Source: Pterobdella sp. o SKG-2022
Taxonomy: Eukaryota > Annelida > Clitellata > Hirudinida > Piscicolidae
Direction of reading: 5' to 3'
DNA length: 64,000 nucleotides
Assembly: GCA_964035795.1 (NCBI GenBank)
Contig: OZ038322.1
Span: forward strand, 22,712,359-22,776,358
Shown: positions 1-31,172 of the stretch, piece after piece
Layout: every line of letters starts with the position of its first letter
How positions within the stretch are numbered: position 1 is the first letter of the stretch
Notes under the pieces: generated by a model
What the model saw: only the letters and a program-made list of their open reading frames with translations
Database searches by the model: none
Told to the model about the DNA's origin: nothing
Program-made: the position numbers and the translations under genes

Positions 1-3000
1 GCAATATTCAAATTCATTTTAGAAAAGCTTCACACCTTTTTGTGCAACTTTCCTACAAATCTCTTTTTATTTTAATAACTGAAGTCATAAAAAGTCACAA
101 GAAAACGTATAATATAAACGTATATTTGTCAAATGGTGAATCTTTTGAGTTAAACTCACATCAAGTTATGCTCACGCACTGCAGCCAGCCTCAATCTAAT
201 TTTTACTCACGAAATGTTTCGAGCTGAAGCAAATAAATTTTTCAAAGCTGCGTTATTTTCCATTTTTCATACATAAAAAATATCAAAAATTTTAATTTAT
301 TTCAGTTTTTAAATAAAAAATAACAGTTTATTTTATGAATAGTTCAACTAAAAGCTTCAGCTTCTGCTTGAAGCAAAACGAGTTTCTAGGAAAAACCCAA
401 AGATATTTATGAAAAAACGCTAAACGCTTTCTTAATTTATAATTTTTACACAAATCTCGTTGTCTTAATTGTAGCCACAGTCATAAAAGCGCAGACTCAG
501 GCTTTTGATTTCTGGCACGATTTGTTCTTAATAGCTCTTTTACTGTATTTGTATAGCGCAAAGATTGTTTCTTGCTTGGTTTGATTGTTGAAATAGATAA
601 GAAAGTAGAAAGTCTTATATCTGATATTTCATGTTTTTTGTGTGTAGTAAAATTTGTTTTTAAAAAGGTTTATAAATTGCGCTGGTTTTAAATTTGATTC
701 AAAAACATCAAAAGAAAATGGCAAACTCATTGTTAATTTTGAAACATAATTGATAAAGTAAAAAAAAAAATAAACTTTTTCTCAATACTTCAAATAATGT
801 ACTTCCAGTAAAAATTTATTTAAACTGAATATTCTTAGAGCTAAGTGCTTCCAAAAACTACAATTGTTAAACAGCCAATTATGTTTTCCAATAAAAAACT
901 CCAGTACACTGTTATTCCTTCAAAATGTAAATGACTTATAAATCTGAAATGAAAACAATTTTTTCATCTCAACCAACGCACGTAGGAAACTGCTGAGGTC
1001 AGATAGAAGGACATCTCTGAGAAGTTTTCCAAAACTAATTTTGATATTATCTGTGGAACTTTATATCATAGTGCGATTAGAAATTAGATCAAATTAATTC
1101 TTGAATGAGTCTTTTATGTTGAATAAATTATTAATTGCTTCAAAAATAACGTTTTTTATAGCTTTTGGTAGGATTATATAAGAAAAATGAATTCAAATGA
1201 AGAACATGAAAACTGTAATAATATTCCAAAACAGTCTGTTTGCTAGGGTTTTAAAATCTATTTTCGTTTGGGCTTATTTTTAAAAACCAACACGATAAAC
1301 CTTAAATATTTTCCGACGTGCCAAATCGATAAATGGAAACAAATTAAATTGTTATATCGAGCAACTATTGAAGCATTCTCTTAAGTGAATCAATATTAAA
1401 TTTATAAATGTTTTGAAGCTTATATCAGAGTTTTTTGGTGTGGTCTTCATGAAATTTGCCTACAATGTTTTCGATATAATTACCATAATACTCCAGTCGT
1501 AAAAACAAGATTTAAATCCCTATACACGCTATTTTTCTGAGCTTGCTTCATCTAGTTCCATTACACACACACTGTAATAGGAATATCTCAAAGATAAACA
1601 CATCAAAATTTGAATTTTTAATGCGTTGGGTTGAGTTATATGGCAACTTAGCTGCTTCACAACGTGGAAATAAACATGAATCATTACAAATCTCACGCAT
1701 GACCAAACGACACAATGTAGGGTTATTTGTTAAGTAGTTTGTTTTCCGCAGCTCATATGCCTATTTAAATTCCTGTCATTCTTTTGTCGGTGTTTATTCT
1801 CTAGAACTTCATTCCCACTGGTGTTTTAATGCAGTAAGGCGCTTCCATGAAACTGAAGAATTTAAAATAAATATTTTATGCACACATTTATCTACAAAGT
1901 TTTTTGGGTATTAAGGCTTTATTTCTGATGGTTTTGATGATTTAATTCTAACGTCATTTTGATGCGGCCGTATAAATACTTGAATTTTGTTTTAAAAAAT
2001 GATAAAATTAGTTTTAGTTTTCTTTGAAATTTATTTGTCTTCATTAATTTCAAATTTTGCTTTTTAGTTTTTCTTAATTAGCATCTGTCCACATTGGATT
2101 TTTTTAAATTACCATTCAAATGATAGCTTTTAATTGCTATTTTTATTTGTCGAAGCTCATTCGTATGATCTTCTCGTATTTCACAACATTCACCTTCACA
2201 AAAATGTGATAAATTTGCATTCCAATCAAAAGTTATTGCGCAAATATAGAAATGAAAAAAAGAAATAATATTTAAATTTGTAATTTAATTTGAAAAGCAA
2301 TCGAATATATTATAAATTTTGGTGCAAAACCATTTATGTTCTAAACTGAGAAAAAATATCTGCAAAATTAAAAATTTTTTCCATTTTCCTAAAATGGCGA
2401 TGGATCGCTTCATATTTTTGTACAGTTAATGAATGTTTTGAAGGGGTTTTTATATGAAAGTGAGAATTTTCGAAATTTATTCAAAAGATTTCAATTGCCA
2501 ATAGAAGTTTCTGTACAGATTTTGTGTGAAAAGTACCAAAGATTTAATCTTTTTTGATTAGTTTGAATTTTCTTTATTGAATTAACTTTTAAGGAGACAT
2601 GAAAAACTAAAATGTTATTTTGGTACATGGTAATAACTAAAATTTTTTTTTGTGATCACTTTGTGGGTTTTAGCTTTCAACAGTAAAAAAAAAAATTTTG
2701 AATTTAAATATATATATTATTTGCTTCAGGAGTGTAGATTTATTCCCATTAATTCTTATGCCGTTTTGAAAATTCTATAGTAACTATTAATAAATAATCT
2801 CACTACTGAATTCAAAAAATTATATTAAAATTAATTCCGAATTTAAACTTTAAATTTCATAGAATACTTGATGCAAAAATGTTGTAAGGCTTCTAGAAAG
2901 TTGAATAAATTAGGCAGATGTATGTATAAAATAGACGTGAACTTGTGCAATCCCCCTTTAAAAGACACTCGCCACTATACGCTGAATCGAAGATTTATAT

Positions 3001-4420
3001 TTCAGATTTCGTTTTTGAGATGCAAGCGAGAAGTTAATATTTGTGTTTAATAATTCGAATTTTGAGATAAATGTTTTTTTCAAACTGAAATTTTTTTCAT
3101 CAAAGTTGAAGATTTTAAATCTATCTTGAAGTTGTTTTATTTGAAATTTGGGACAATCCATAGTTGGAAACTTGTGATTTTGAGGATTTTAAAGTAAATA
3201 ACAAATAATGAAAGAAATTTTAAAGCTAAAAAATGGCTAAAATTTATCAAAAACTTCTCATCAATAATAAAGTTGTAAACAAATCTTGAATATTTGTTAA
3301 CTAAAAAGGAAGTTTGTGGAGGTTTGGCAAAGATATGCTTAGTTTCAAAGTGAATCCTGCACATTTCATGCGGTTACACAGGTTCTTTTTGGATCAGCCA
3401 AGAAGAAAAAAAGATAAATCCTTCCAATGACTACATAGACAGAACAAATTTATTTTATCAAACATTTGAATCAAATATTTATCAAATTAATCAGATAAAG
3501 AAATTGATTAAACATGTATATAATGTGTTTCATTTTTTCCATTTTCTTCACCCATGTGGTGTCACTTTCCCAGAACTTTCCAGAAGACGTTAGTGTAGTT
3601 GTGAATGATGGAATGTTTAGCTGCGCTTGATTGGTTTTATAGAAGAAATTTTTTTTATTGAAGAAGCTTTAAAATTCAATATTTGGAATCCAATTAAACC
3701 CAAATAACATGGCAACCAATCAAAAAAGCTTAAATACATTTAAAATGACATTCTATCAAAACTTATATTCAATTAAAATGAAATTCAAAATTAAATTTTC
3801 AAAATTCTATGAAGAATCTTGTAATCGTTGTATATTCAGTTATTTATTTGGCGTTGCATTATCAAGCGACATAAGTTGACCAGATAAAGGCAAAGGATTC
3901 TAGCGGGTACTTTTCTAATGGAAATTTCCCCTTGTTAAGATGAAAACTGAGACCAAGTCATAAAAAAATACTATTAGGAAAAATACAAAAGCTTCATTTT
4001 TTTAGACTTCGATTGCTATTAAGGAGAAAATGAAGGCATATTTCGGTTACTTTTATTCGTGCTAGAAGATTTCTATATAAAATCGAAAAAGATTCATTCT
4101 AAAAGACGTTATTAATTTTAAATATTATTTTTTATTGCTTTGATAATTGTAAAGAAAATATATTTTATGTGTTTCCAAATAAAATATTTATTTTAAATGC
4201 TTAAAATCGCTCTAAGACTGTAAGAATGTTTTTAAAAGGGACTCGAGATAAATGAACAAATAAGTATGAGCATTCATTCATTCTTAAATTAAAAACTCAT
4301 AAATATAAACTAGGAAAATGTAACTCCATATTTTCACCATATAAAGTGAACAAAATTATATTTTATGGCAGATTTTGATGAATTTTTGAAGAAAATTTTT
4401 TATAATTAGTCTGTTTTATA
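1..4420. other. Gene-free stretch, no feature recognised
   Basis: AT-rich sequence with only short ORFs of about 60-75 codons that lack family motifs, good codon texture or splice context. It may be intron or upstream sequence of the neurexin-like gene whose last exon lies at 6717-7281, but I could not identify any laminin-G or EGF exon here on either strand. Confidence 0.5.
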
Positions 4421-4424
4421 GGAC

Positions 4425-4612
4425 TTTGGAGTTATCATATTCCACGCTATCTGCTTTCATCCACCTCTTCGGCCTATTACAGTGATCGCATTTGAGTTTT
4501 CAGTGGAACCTTCTAAACCGGATGCGCTTCCGTCGACCCTTCCTATGGGCAAAGCACTCTATAACTCTGACGCGAGCGCAGTCTGTTATGACCTTTACTT
4601 GATTTTGAGTTC
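4425..4612. other. GC-richer island of unknown nature
   Basis: This block stands out from its AT-rich surroundings by visibly higher GC and sequence complexity. On the + strand one frame stays open from about 4421 to a TAA near 4621, but without an early ATG. On the - strand a basic peptide rich in Arg and Lys can be read until a stop. Neither translation matches a family I know. It has no clear tRNA boxes. A SINE or other dispersed repeat, or a fragment of an unrecognised exon, are the main options. Confidence 0.3.
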
Positions 4613-5886
4613 AGTTGTTTAAGTTTGAATAGTCACTCATTATATCTAAAAGTATATCAAGCCAACCAATTATAGTTAGGGTTTCAAAAAATTAGTAAAA
4701 ACTAATTTTTTATTTTGTTGAATTGACAAAAAGAAAGACCAAACTCTAATTCGAAAGCTAGCATTGAGTGAAGTGACATTGGAATGATTGACTTCAGCGT
4801 CACGACATTTGAGTGATCGACTTCTTACAACTTCCAAGATCACTTTCTTCACAAACTATGAAGATCTTGAATATTGATGAGAGTTTTTCTAATCATAGAA
4901 GTTGCCATTAGAGTTTTGATAAGAAAAATCGAAAATAATCATTTAACATATAGTGCTGTATTAATAAATGCAAACACGCAAACCCACACTCTTTCAATAG
5001 TTGCAAAAATTGAGTATTCAGCCAATACTTACAGAAGCTCATGTTTTAAAGAAAATTACATTATTAATCTTTCAGCAAAATTTTAAAGTAATGCTCAAAA
5101 AACGGCTGACAAAAACAAACAAGTTTTAGCCGACATCTTTTGATAAATTTAATTGAATATTTCAAAAAAAAATTATCTAAACGTCCATAAAATCTTTTAT
5201 CCCTAATGAGCCATCTCAACAATGAAAATGTTAGCTTCAATGGCTATTAAAATCGCTTTTCAGGGCATTTCATAAATTTTTATGACATTTTTTTCAAACA
5301 TTTTTTGTCTGTTTAAAAAACTTTTAATAAACTGTGAAATCAAAATTTCACAAAATAACATACTCAAACTTTAGGTATTCAGCATTCATTCGGCCATGAT
5401 ATTCATTCATTATCACCATCTTATCACCCGCTTTATCATTCATCTTAGAAATATATTTTTTTTGAATTTTGATGTTTTCCAAAAACGAATAAACTCAGGT
5501 CAATTTGTTTTTGAGGTTTTTGTTGTAAAATTTTGAAATATTCATTATTTTATAGATTATATAATTTTTTGGTCATCAAAAAATTCTGTCTTTACATTCA
5601 AAATTTTTAAATCGTCTATTTTCAAAATTGAAATATTATAATTTCGAATAATTCAAAACAGGATTTCAAACAGTCGTAAAATTTTATTCAAAAAATAATC
5701 AAAATCATACAACCAAAAAGTCCACAAAAAAATAACATGAGCATGAAAAGCACGAAAACTGACCACACAAGTAGCAAAATGATAATTTACATTGGCAGAT
5801 TGATGACTCCTTCTCGGGAGGTATGTGTCTTGAGGAAATGGGCGACGAGGACTGTGTCACACCTTCGAGGTTCCTAATGTTTTGTG

Positions 5887-6040
5887 TTTCTGTTGGAAAT
5901 GTTCGATGTTTCTGTTGGAAATGTTCGATGTTTCTGTTGGAAATGTTCGATGTTTCTGTTGGAAATGTTCGATGTTTCTGTTGGAAATGCTCGATGTTTC
6001 TGTTGGAAATGTTCGATGTTTCTGTTGGAAATGTTCGATG
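5887..6040. repeat. 22-bp minisatellite, 7 copies
   Basis: Seven head-to-tail 22-bp units beginning TTTCTGTTGGAAATG and ending TTCGATG; the fifth copy has one T-to-C change. The unit length is not a multiple of 3, so three units make a 22-residue repeat that reads open in all three + frames and at least two - frames. This creates several overlapping ORFs (for example 5705-6070 on - and 5882-6196 on +) that look like repetitive proteins but are most simply a consequence of the tandem repeat. The near-identity of units suggests recent expansion. Confidence 0.9.
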
Positions 6041-6360
6041 TTTCAAATGTTTTTGGAAGAAACATTCCATGTTTTGATGTTCTTTTTGAGATTAGGATTT
6101 TTATTTCCCATTTGTTATGTTTTGATGTTCTTCCTTGAGAATTTGAAATTGGGAGTTTTTTACTTCAATTTTTTTATGCAAATTCAGTTTAATTAACAAG
6201 TCAATTGCTCTTAGAGTTTCTTAAATGTTTCAAGAGTTCTTTTGAAGCATATTTAATGTTATGAGTTTCAGCATGACATTTTTAAATATGCACAAACTTC
6301 TAGAGCGAAAAATTGCATACATAATTTCCATAAAATGTCTTCAAAGATCACTGCAAAAAG

Positions 6361-6546
6361 CAAACGTTTAAAGAACCTATTTTAATGTTGTTATGCGATC
6401 CAATATATTATGATAATATAGATGAATTACAAGCTGATATAGGCATTTTTACGGGAGTAGACAAGCTGAACGAAAATTCGTTGCTCAATGATCTCATAAA
6501 AAATTATCGCCCAGTGTACCGAGGAGCCATACCGGACACATTATAA
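6361..6546 (+). other. Short open frame, unknown
   Basis: A frame with non-repetitive codon texture runs to TAA at 6544-6546, with an ATG at 6385 giving 53 residues. It begins MLLCDPIYYDNIDELQ and ends YRPVYRGAIPDTL. It lies 170 bp upstream of the neurexin-like last exon on the same strand and could be an exon of that gene, a fragment of a mobile element, or chance. No family was recognised. Confidence 0.25.
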
Positions 6547-6716
6547 ATACTCTTTATGCCTGCCATAAACAGCCATTTATTGATTTATACACAAAATGAC
6601 TCTAATTATTACCGTGAAGAATAAAGCAGGCTGATATTATTATACATTGATTCAATTGAAAATCAAAATTTTCCGTTTAATTGAACAAAAAATTGCACAA
6701 AAATCAAATTTTTTAG

Positions 6717-7281
6717 GAAATCAAATCAAGAGACAGACAAGAAAAAGGTGTTGAAATGTCTATATGACGATGCAGACTGCTCGAACAACCAGAGTTCCAA
6801 GGTCAAGCCTCAGAAGCACCCCAAAACACAGAGCAACTCTGACATCTTGAGCTCTTCTCATTCTACCTTAGTTGACAACATCAATTCGGAAGCTGACTCC
6901 AGTAATCAACAAAGAAAAAGTAGTTTGAATTTAGTCGAAAACGATTACAATTTCGAGTTTAAAACAACGACCAAACAACTGCTTTATAAAACTGCCAATC
7001 TCACATCATTCACAGCAAAAGACTGGCCATTTGCTGATCTTTTAAGCCTTGCTATCCTTTTGAGCATCTGCTTGATCCTAGTGACACTCCTCTCCAGTTT
7101 AACGTGGCTCATCTTCCGCTGCCGCAAGAAGCAACAAGGCACTTACAAGCTTGACGCTCCAGACACCTCATACTGCACTGGGACCTCGAACTATCCCCTC
7201 ACATGCTCCTCCTCCAAGCACTCGTCTAAGCACAAAGACACCAATATCAAGAAGACAACGAGTAGAGAGTGGTATGTTTGA
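6717..7281 (+). CDS. Neurexin-like protein, last exon (partial)
   Basis: Neurexins are presynaptic single-pass adhesion proteins whose short cytoplasmic tail binds CASK and Mint through a C-terminal PDZ ligand. This exon follows an acceptor (TTTTTTAG) ending at 6716 and runs 188 codons to TGA. It encodes a Ser/Asn-rich extracellular stalk, a hydrophobic segment near residues 108-128 of the exon (ADLLSLAILLSICLILVTLL), the stop-transfer stretch FRCRKKQQGTY, and a Ser/Lys-rich tail ending REWYV. The FRCRKKQQGTYKLD juncture and the C-terminal WYV match the neurexin plan (YKYRNRDEGSY... and EYYV in vertebrates; recalled, not searched). No laminin-G exon was found upstream, so the rest of the gene is either more than 6 kb away or missed. 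Other neurexin/Caspr-type proteins remain possible. Confidence 0.72.
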
Positions 7282-8805
7282 GATTTCAAGCCACTGTTTT
7301 ATTTTTATTAAAGATTAGTTGAGAAACTTTTTATCACAATAGATTTATGTATATTTTATAAATTTATTCTTGGTGGAAATATTTCACAGCTGATTGACCT
7401 ATATAAAAAATGATTTACCATTTATTTAACTTTCTCATTTAAAATATAGACCATCATTACAAATTTAAAAAATTTCTTCACTTTTAATGGCATTGATTGT
7501 TTTACGTTGAAATTAGACAAGTTGCTCTCTTCAAAATAAATTCTTAAAATTCCTGTTTTTATGAATGAATAATTTAAATTTGAAAATTATGAAAATTGAT
7601 GGCTTGAATCCATCTAGATAATTGCTCAAAGTAGATCATACCGACAAGAAAACATGCCCACATGAAAAAATAGCATCCGACAACGTTTCAGTTGTTTCTA
7701 GGCGAGAATTTTTTATCCATCTTTTTTCATCTAGTTTTACTTGCATCTTTCCACAAAAAGGCCAGTTTTTCATCGTCGGCCTAAACAAATTTGGGGGATT
7801 TCAGGCATAAAGACGGTAATGTTTGAGATTTAGTAGGGGAAAAATCCTTTCTAAGAAGATTTAAAGATAATCGTCATCAGAATCTGGCCGTAAGATATAT
7901 TGAAGTTTTGGGTTTTTTATGTGGAGAAAATCAACAGAACATAGTTTAATATTTGCTGTAGTTTATTTGGTTGATTTTTTCTGTTATAAATCTTATCTTT
8001 TATGGCATTTCGACAGCATTTGAAAAGAAAAATTTATACTCGTCTTAATTAAAACTTCATTGAAAAAATATAAATAATAAAAATCGAAAATAATTCATAA
8101 TAACCAAATCGAAATTTTTACGGCAAAGTTGTTCAAAACTCATCAAGTTTCTTTTAAAAGTTTGTATACAAACAATTTAAAAAACAAAAGCATTAAAAAA
8201 CAATCATTTTCAAAAAAAACATAGAAAAACTGAAATTTATTATGTAAGAAAAATCTTTTCATCAAAATGAAGAAAAACCTTCAAAAAATACATCATATGG
8301 CCATCAATTAGATGCCAGCAAGACTTAATAGCGGAAGGCCTAACGCCCATTTTCTAAGATATATCTTTATCAAGTTTATCGAAATATTTTCATTAAAACT
8401 TTACCGTAGTTGAAAAAATTTTTTTAATAAAGCTTTTTATTTTATACTAATTTAATTGTGAGAAGTAAACAAATTTGGTGATTTGAATGTAAAATAGCAT
8501 AGAATTCGAATGCTCAATTCCAAGTTAAGAAATTCAGTCCGAAACAAGCTGCCAAATTAACTCAAAGATTACTATCAATAGAAATGAATCGAAATCTTTG
8601 GAAACAAAAAATTATTCATTATGAAAGAACTAAGAAGACTGAACTCTTTAAAATAGCTTTTGATGTTAATAGTAGTATATGTAAAATTTCTTGCACTTAG
8701 TGTAAAAAGCTCAGAGTGCATCAGTACACACCCTATAAAAATTGAAGTCGTATGCCATGTAATCTTTTGATTTCGAGGGTTGCAGACATAATCCTTTCTA
8801 GAAAT
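7282..8805. other. Convergent intergenic gap
   Basis: Space between the 3' end of the neurexin-like exon (+) and the 3' end of the MYRF gene (-). It holds the 3' untranslated regions of both. An AATAAA lies near 7534 on +, about 250 bp after the neurexin stop. Nothing else was recognised. Confidence 0.4.
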
Positions 8806-26373
<17,568 letters not shown>

Positions 26374-28305
26374 CGCGAGAATATATAGCAAAATGATAAA
26401 AATATTCGAAGTAATTAAGGCTGCAATTATCTGATTGTTTCCTTACAAAGCACTTAATAGCTGCAATCTCTTCCACAACTTGGTACCAACGTGCATCAAT
26501 TACCGAGTACTTGCTGCTGTCTAACACGCCAATTAAATACATCTATTTGAGTGTGCCGATGTAAAAAGCATCGCTTTCAAGAAGATCAAAAGTCCAACTT
26601 TGAAAAATTCATAAATGAATGCTTAAGCACAAATGAACCTTCTTTTATGGGTTAAGTTATATATATTGCCATATATGTTATATACATTTTCACATTAGTC
26701 TATGAGTATGTATGTAAAGAACTGATTGTTGTAGGGTCTAGTTTTTGATTCATATATCTTAATTAATGGTTGGGGTAAGTAATAGATATAATTTTTTATT
26801 GAGAAGGTTAAATAAGGTATCAAGGTAATTGGTCTTTTTTAGCTTGTAATTGTCGTTTGAAGAAGTTAAGAAAGTTTTACTCTTCGTGCTTTTATGTTGG
26901 GAATCTAAATTTTTATTTCTATTTGTTTTAATCATATTTATTTTATTTTAATATTATCACACCTAACTGATATTTTTAAATTATTTTTATTTTCCATGAA
27001 ATATTATCATGAAGCTAAAAATTGTCTTCATTTCCAGGTTTTGTAGTCTAAGAACTTCCGAAGAACCAGTGGCAGAATAAATTGATGAAAAAAAAACTGA
27101 TATAAAAAAAACAAAGAGAGGCTTATTCATTGAAATCAATGTTATTGAATTTTATAGAAATAAACGTCAAAGATTAATTTAAACAAAAAACGCGAAGCTT
27201 TTTTTAAGCTAATGTTACATTATGAAGTGATCTTTTGTTGAATTAAATATTTCAAAATGTTTGTTTTTCATACAATTGTGTTTTCAAACTATTTTATTTC
27301 AGCAAAATAATATTATTTAATCATTATCCTCGAACAGCATCTCTCAATTGTGCGTTATCAAAAGGCACTAGACAAATTGATGCAAAAGGAGTATTAAAAA
27401 CATTAAGATAAGAGAAATAAAATTTTCTGACTCTCTGAAAATTTAAAATTGACAAAACCGTAACAATTGGCTAGCTTATTCATTGAACGATTTTAAGGCA
27501 AACTTTCACCAAAAAAAATGACATTTAGGTGCTTCAAAACGGAGTCCCATAAGGTCCGCTTCCAATCCCAATACACTGACTTTTAGTTTCGATATTCTAA
27601 AACTCTTCAACTTTTTCATTTAAAAATATTTTCAAACTCACCAAAGACCATATAAACTCTCTAAAGATCATATAAATATGAATTTCATGCAGATTATGTC
27701 AATAAAGGATTCTCTTATCAACATATTAACTGGAAATCTAAGAAATTTTTAAAGAAGTAAATGGCAAATCAAAGTACACTAACTACATATAGAACATCTA
27801 TACGTTTGGTACGCTTGTGAGTCTTTATAACAGAATTTCGTTTTAAAATTTATTAAAAACTCACGAAGCTTTTTCAGTCAGTCGTGCATAATCAAGTGCT
27901 GTATAAAACCAATGAAAAAAATTTTTGAAACCAAAAAACAAATAGAAATAAGATACCACTTATCAAAAACTAAGAGCTGGTGCCAGATGTAAAAATTACT
28001 CGAAACACGTACTATCAAATGTAACAACCACATCAACCAGTTCCTGGTGGCTGGCGCTCAAAACCATTCAAGAGTCTCCATGAAAACAACTTCAAATTTT
28101 AACATTTGAATAGATTTATTATAAATTTGATACTGGGTACATGGGAAAAGTAAACCAAAAAAACATGTGATAAAAAACCTCGAAACTGAGTATGAATGTG
28201 GAGAATGGAGATAGAAGATGCAAATAATCAACTCAATACCAATAAAAACAATACCGTAAAATATAAATTCCAGATTTAATTATATCAACTATGCTAAATT
28301 TCTAT
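26374..28305. other. Upstream region of MYRF; otherwise empty
   Basis: The stretch 26440-26600, just upstream of the chosen MYRF start, is GC-richer and more complex than its surroundings and may be 5' untranslated exon or promoter. The MYRF ATG at 26371-26373 is the first in its exon frame after an in-frame stop-poor stretch; a further upstream coding exon cannot be excluded. No coding sequence was recognised in the remainder up to the methyltransferase stop. Confidence 0.35.
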
Positions 28306-30596
28306 TTATAGAACCCCTTTTTTAACAAAAATGAAATCATCGACCCAGAGAGAAATTCCAATGTTGTATTTGTTTATGTCTTTGACTTTTTCGTAACCCT
28401 TCTTCTCCATTATTTCCAAATATCTGAAAACGTAATGGGCGTTTTAGAATAAGATTTGCAAAATGAATAATCAATGTATAGACAGAGATTTAAGTATTAT
28501 GCTTGAAAAGATAAGCTTACTTGGACTTGTCTCCGTGGGAATATTCTACTGACAGTGTAGTAATATCCAGCTGTAACAGGGTGAAATTACTAAAATAGAA
28601 AACTTTTAAATTTCATTGAAAGTTGATCATTCATAAAAAAATAAAAAGTAATGGTTTGTTGTTTCTATAACAAAGATTCCAATTTTTAAAAAATCGTCAT
28701 CATAAAGTAAGGACTATCTGATTTAGGCTATTATACTTCTATTTTCTACCTTTTAGTTATATAAATAACCATGAAAAAAGTTAACTATGGAGAAACGAAA
28801 ACTATAAAACCTTATCAAAAGGCAGAGATTCGAGAATGATGCCTTCAGCCCCTTCAACGTCGAGAGAAAAGTAATCAACGTGTGTGTTTCCTATGGCGGT
28901 GAGAAGGGTTAGCAGTGGGTAGCAAGGTACCTGTGGGAGTTGGACTCATAACTTCGTAGATTTAGTTTTTCCTAAGTGTTTCTCTTTTTATGCTTATTTA
29001 GTTATATATTTTTTAAAATAATTCTTGTTTTTATTCTAATTATGTATTATTTAAAAATACTTTTATTTGAATGTTACATATTTTTTTTGCTAACTTTGAA
29101 TTTAGTGGAGCTGTCTTTTTTAACATTCAGTTGCCCTGACCCATCATTTCTCAAGTCAAAAGGGATCTAAATCAAATTTTGAAAGTTTTTAAAACGAAAA
29201 ATCAAATATGAAAAATAAATGATAAAATTTAATAATTATACAATATTTATTTAAAATATGTAAAGTCTAACAAAATTTACATAAATTTCGAGGTTTTAAA
29301 AATTTAACATGATTCGTTTGTTTAATATCATCTGATGTTTCATCCTACACTCTCTCTTACCTCAGACATATAGTTGTAAGGACTGATGCCTCCATTGATA
29401 GACCAAGAATGCCTGTTCTTGCCCACTAACTGAGTGTAGTAGAAGGGGTCTGGCTCTACCAACAAACCACTCCAGTCTCTTTTCTTAAACAGAGTATCAT
29501 TGATTGGAATTTTTAAAGATTCTATAAAATTCATTCGATTATTGCGTTTATAAATTGAACAAATACATATAACACACTGAACAGCTCAGTGCAACCTCTA
29601 ACCTGTTCCAGCCAGATGGTGTTCGAGGATCTTTCTCCGTCCAGTCCTCCCGCTTCCACGAAAAAACCCCCCGTCTGTGGTGAAGAGAATGTTTTAGAAT
29701 GGTTATTTTGTTCCAGTTTCTTTACATATTCATAATTTGCTATTTTCAAACCTTGATAACGCTACCGCTTTTGAAATTCAATGTTTTTCACATAAAGTAC
29801 ATGAAGAAGCGCTTTATAAAACTTATCAATTTCTCAACGGAAAACCAATTTCAAATGATCTGATACAAGCATTACCTACTTATTAAAAAAATTATTTCTA
29901 TCGTATAACTCAACTACTATCCGACAAAGGAACATCAAAACAAATAAGATGCAGCCTTCAGCTTATAAAATTTCAAGTAATTATGAGTGATTTATAAACA
30001 CTTTCAACTGTCAATTTTGACAGCTCAACGAGATGCTTGGATTCAGTCTTCCTTAAAAGGAAGCTAAAGAAATATAAATGCTGACTTGCAATACAAAAAT
30101 ACTTGAAGTGTTAACTATCATTTCCTGAACTTGACGCAAATATCTTTGTTTATTATTATAGTTTATCACTAAAACTAACTTTGTTTTTCAAAATGTTCTC
30201 AACTTCTTCAACTTGGGGTGTCTTTATGAGGAATCGGGACATTTTGATCCGATTCTTAGGGGCGGGATAGTCCATGACTTCTTTCACGAATGAAACCAAC
30301 TCCTCATCTAAGGCTGGTGCCTTTGAAGTTGAAGAAGGATACGTAAATTTAAAATAAGAATTCAAATGTGGAATCACCTTTCTTTGGACTAGAGCCTGTA
30401 ACTTCAAATGTTGCTTTTCACTGTATCCTAGAAAACCTGACAAGTCACGTTTGTTTTTTGGTGTTTTTGAACTAGGTTTTGTGTCGTTTACGTAACTTTG
30501 ATAATTTCTATTTGGGTTGTGATGTATCCAAAATATGTAAATCATGAAAAACACATTAGAAGTTGCAATCAAAAACAATGGCCCGTTAGGCCTCAT
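28306..30596 (-). CDS. FkbM-family (Star-like) type II membrane methyltransferase
   Basis: A predicted SAM-dependent methyltransferase-fold protein of the Methyltransf_21/FkbM family; the arthropod relative Star acts in ER/Golgi traffic. Seven exons chain without phase conflict: 30596-30180, 29674-29603, 29483-29361, 29166-29095, 28930-28811, 28570-28521 and 28423-28306, giving 323 residues. A signal-anchor lies near residues 6-24 (PLFLIATSNVFFMIYIFW), followed by a basic stem. The core contains TGGFFVEAGGLDGERSSNT (SAM-binding region), WSGLLVEPDPFYYTQL, SWSINGGISPY, VPCYPLLTLL and HVDYFSLDVEGAEG. The C-terminus reads YLEIMEKKGYEKVKDI. All core exons are flanked by GT..AG. Whether it methylates a sugar or protein, or is a trafficking factor without enzyme activity, cannot be told from sequence. 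An ATTAAA variant signal lies about 30 bp after the stop. Confidence 0.88.
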
Positions 30597-31172
30597 TCTG
30601 CATCGAGCTTCTCAGTAATATCACTTCAACGATTAGTTCTTTTAACTCTTTAGTAAGAAAATAACTAATTGAATTAATTTTAAATTAAACAAATTTTTTG
30701 GCAAAAGCTAGGTTTCATTTACAAAAGCTAACATTCAAAAGCTACAGAACTAAACAATGCGTTTCTTTGGTCGTTATAGACTCATAAAAATCGCTAAATT
30801 ATTTTATAAGACAAAAACGCTTTCCTTATAATGTGGCCATCTATATATATTATATTTTTGAACATGTTTCACACGTAACATGTTGACCTATTTCATACAT
30901 GAAATTAATCGCACTCTTAAATAAACTTTTTTATTTAAGTTGTCCATTAAGCTTTTTGACTTCAAAACTTGATAATTAATTTTAATTCATATGCACAAGT
31001 CATAAATGTAGTTTTGAATGCCAAATTTTTATTACAGCTGTGTGCAATTTATTCTTTAGCTCATTAACTCGTTAAATCTCTATCTATATGTCAATTTCAT
31101 TGCTATATTAAAACTATAAATGAGCTTTATAGTTCTGATGAAGTATAATATCCTAAATCAAATTGTAAGCCT
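30597..31172. other. Intergenic, methyltransferase upstream region
   Basis: AT-rich upstream flank of the methyltransferase gene. No ORF, RNA gene or clear promoter motif was recognised. Confidence 0.4.

Noticed and set aside
5705..6070. 121-codon - strand ORF with NISNRNIEHFQQKHRTFPTE repeats
   Set aside because: Entirely produced by the 22-bp tandem repeat, which is open in nearly every frame.
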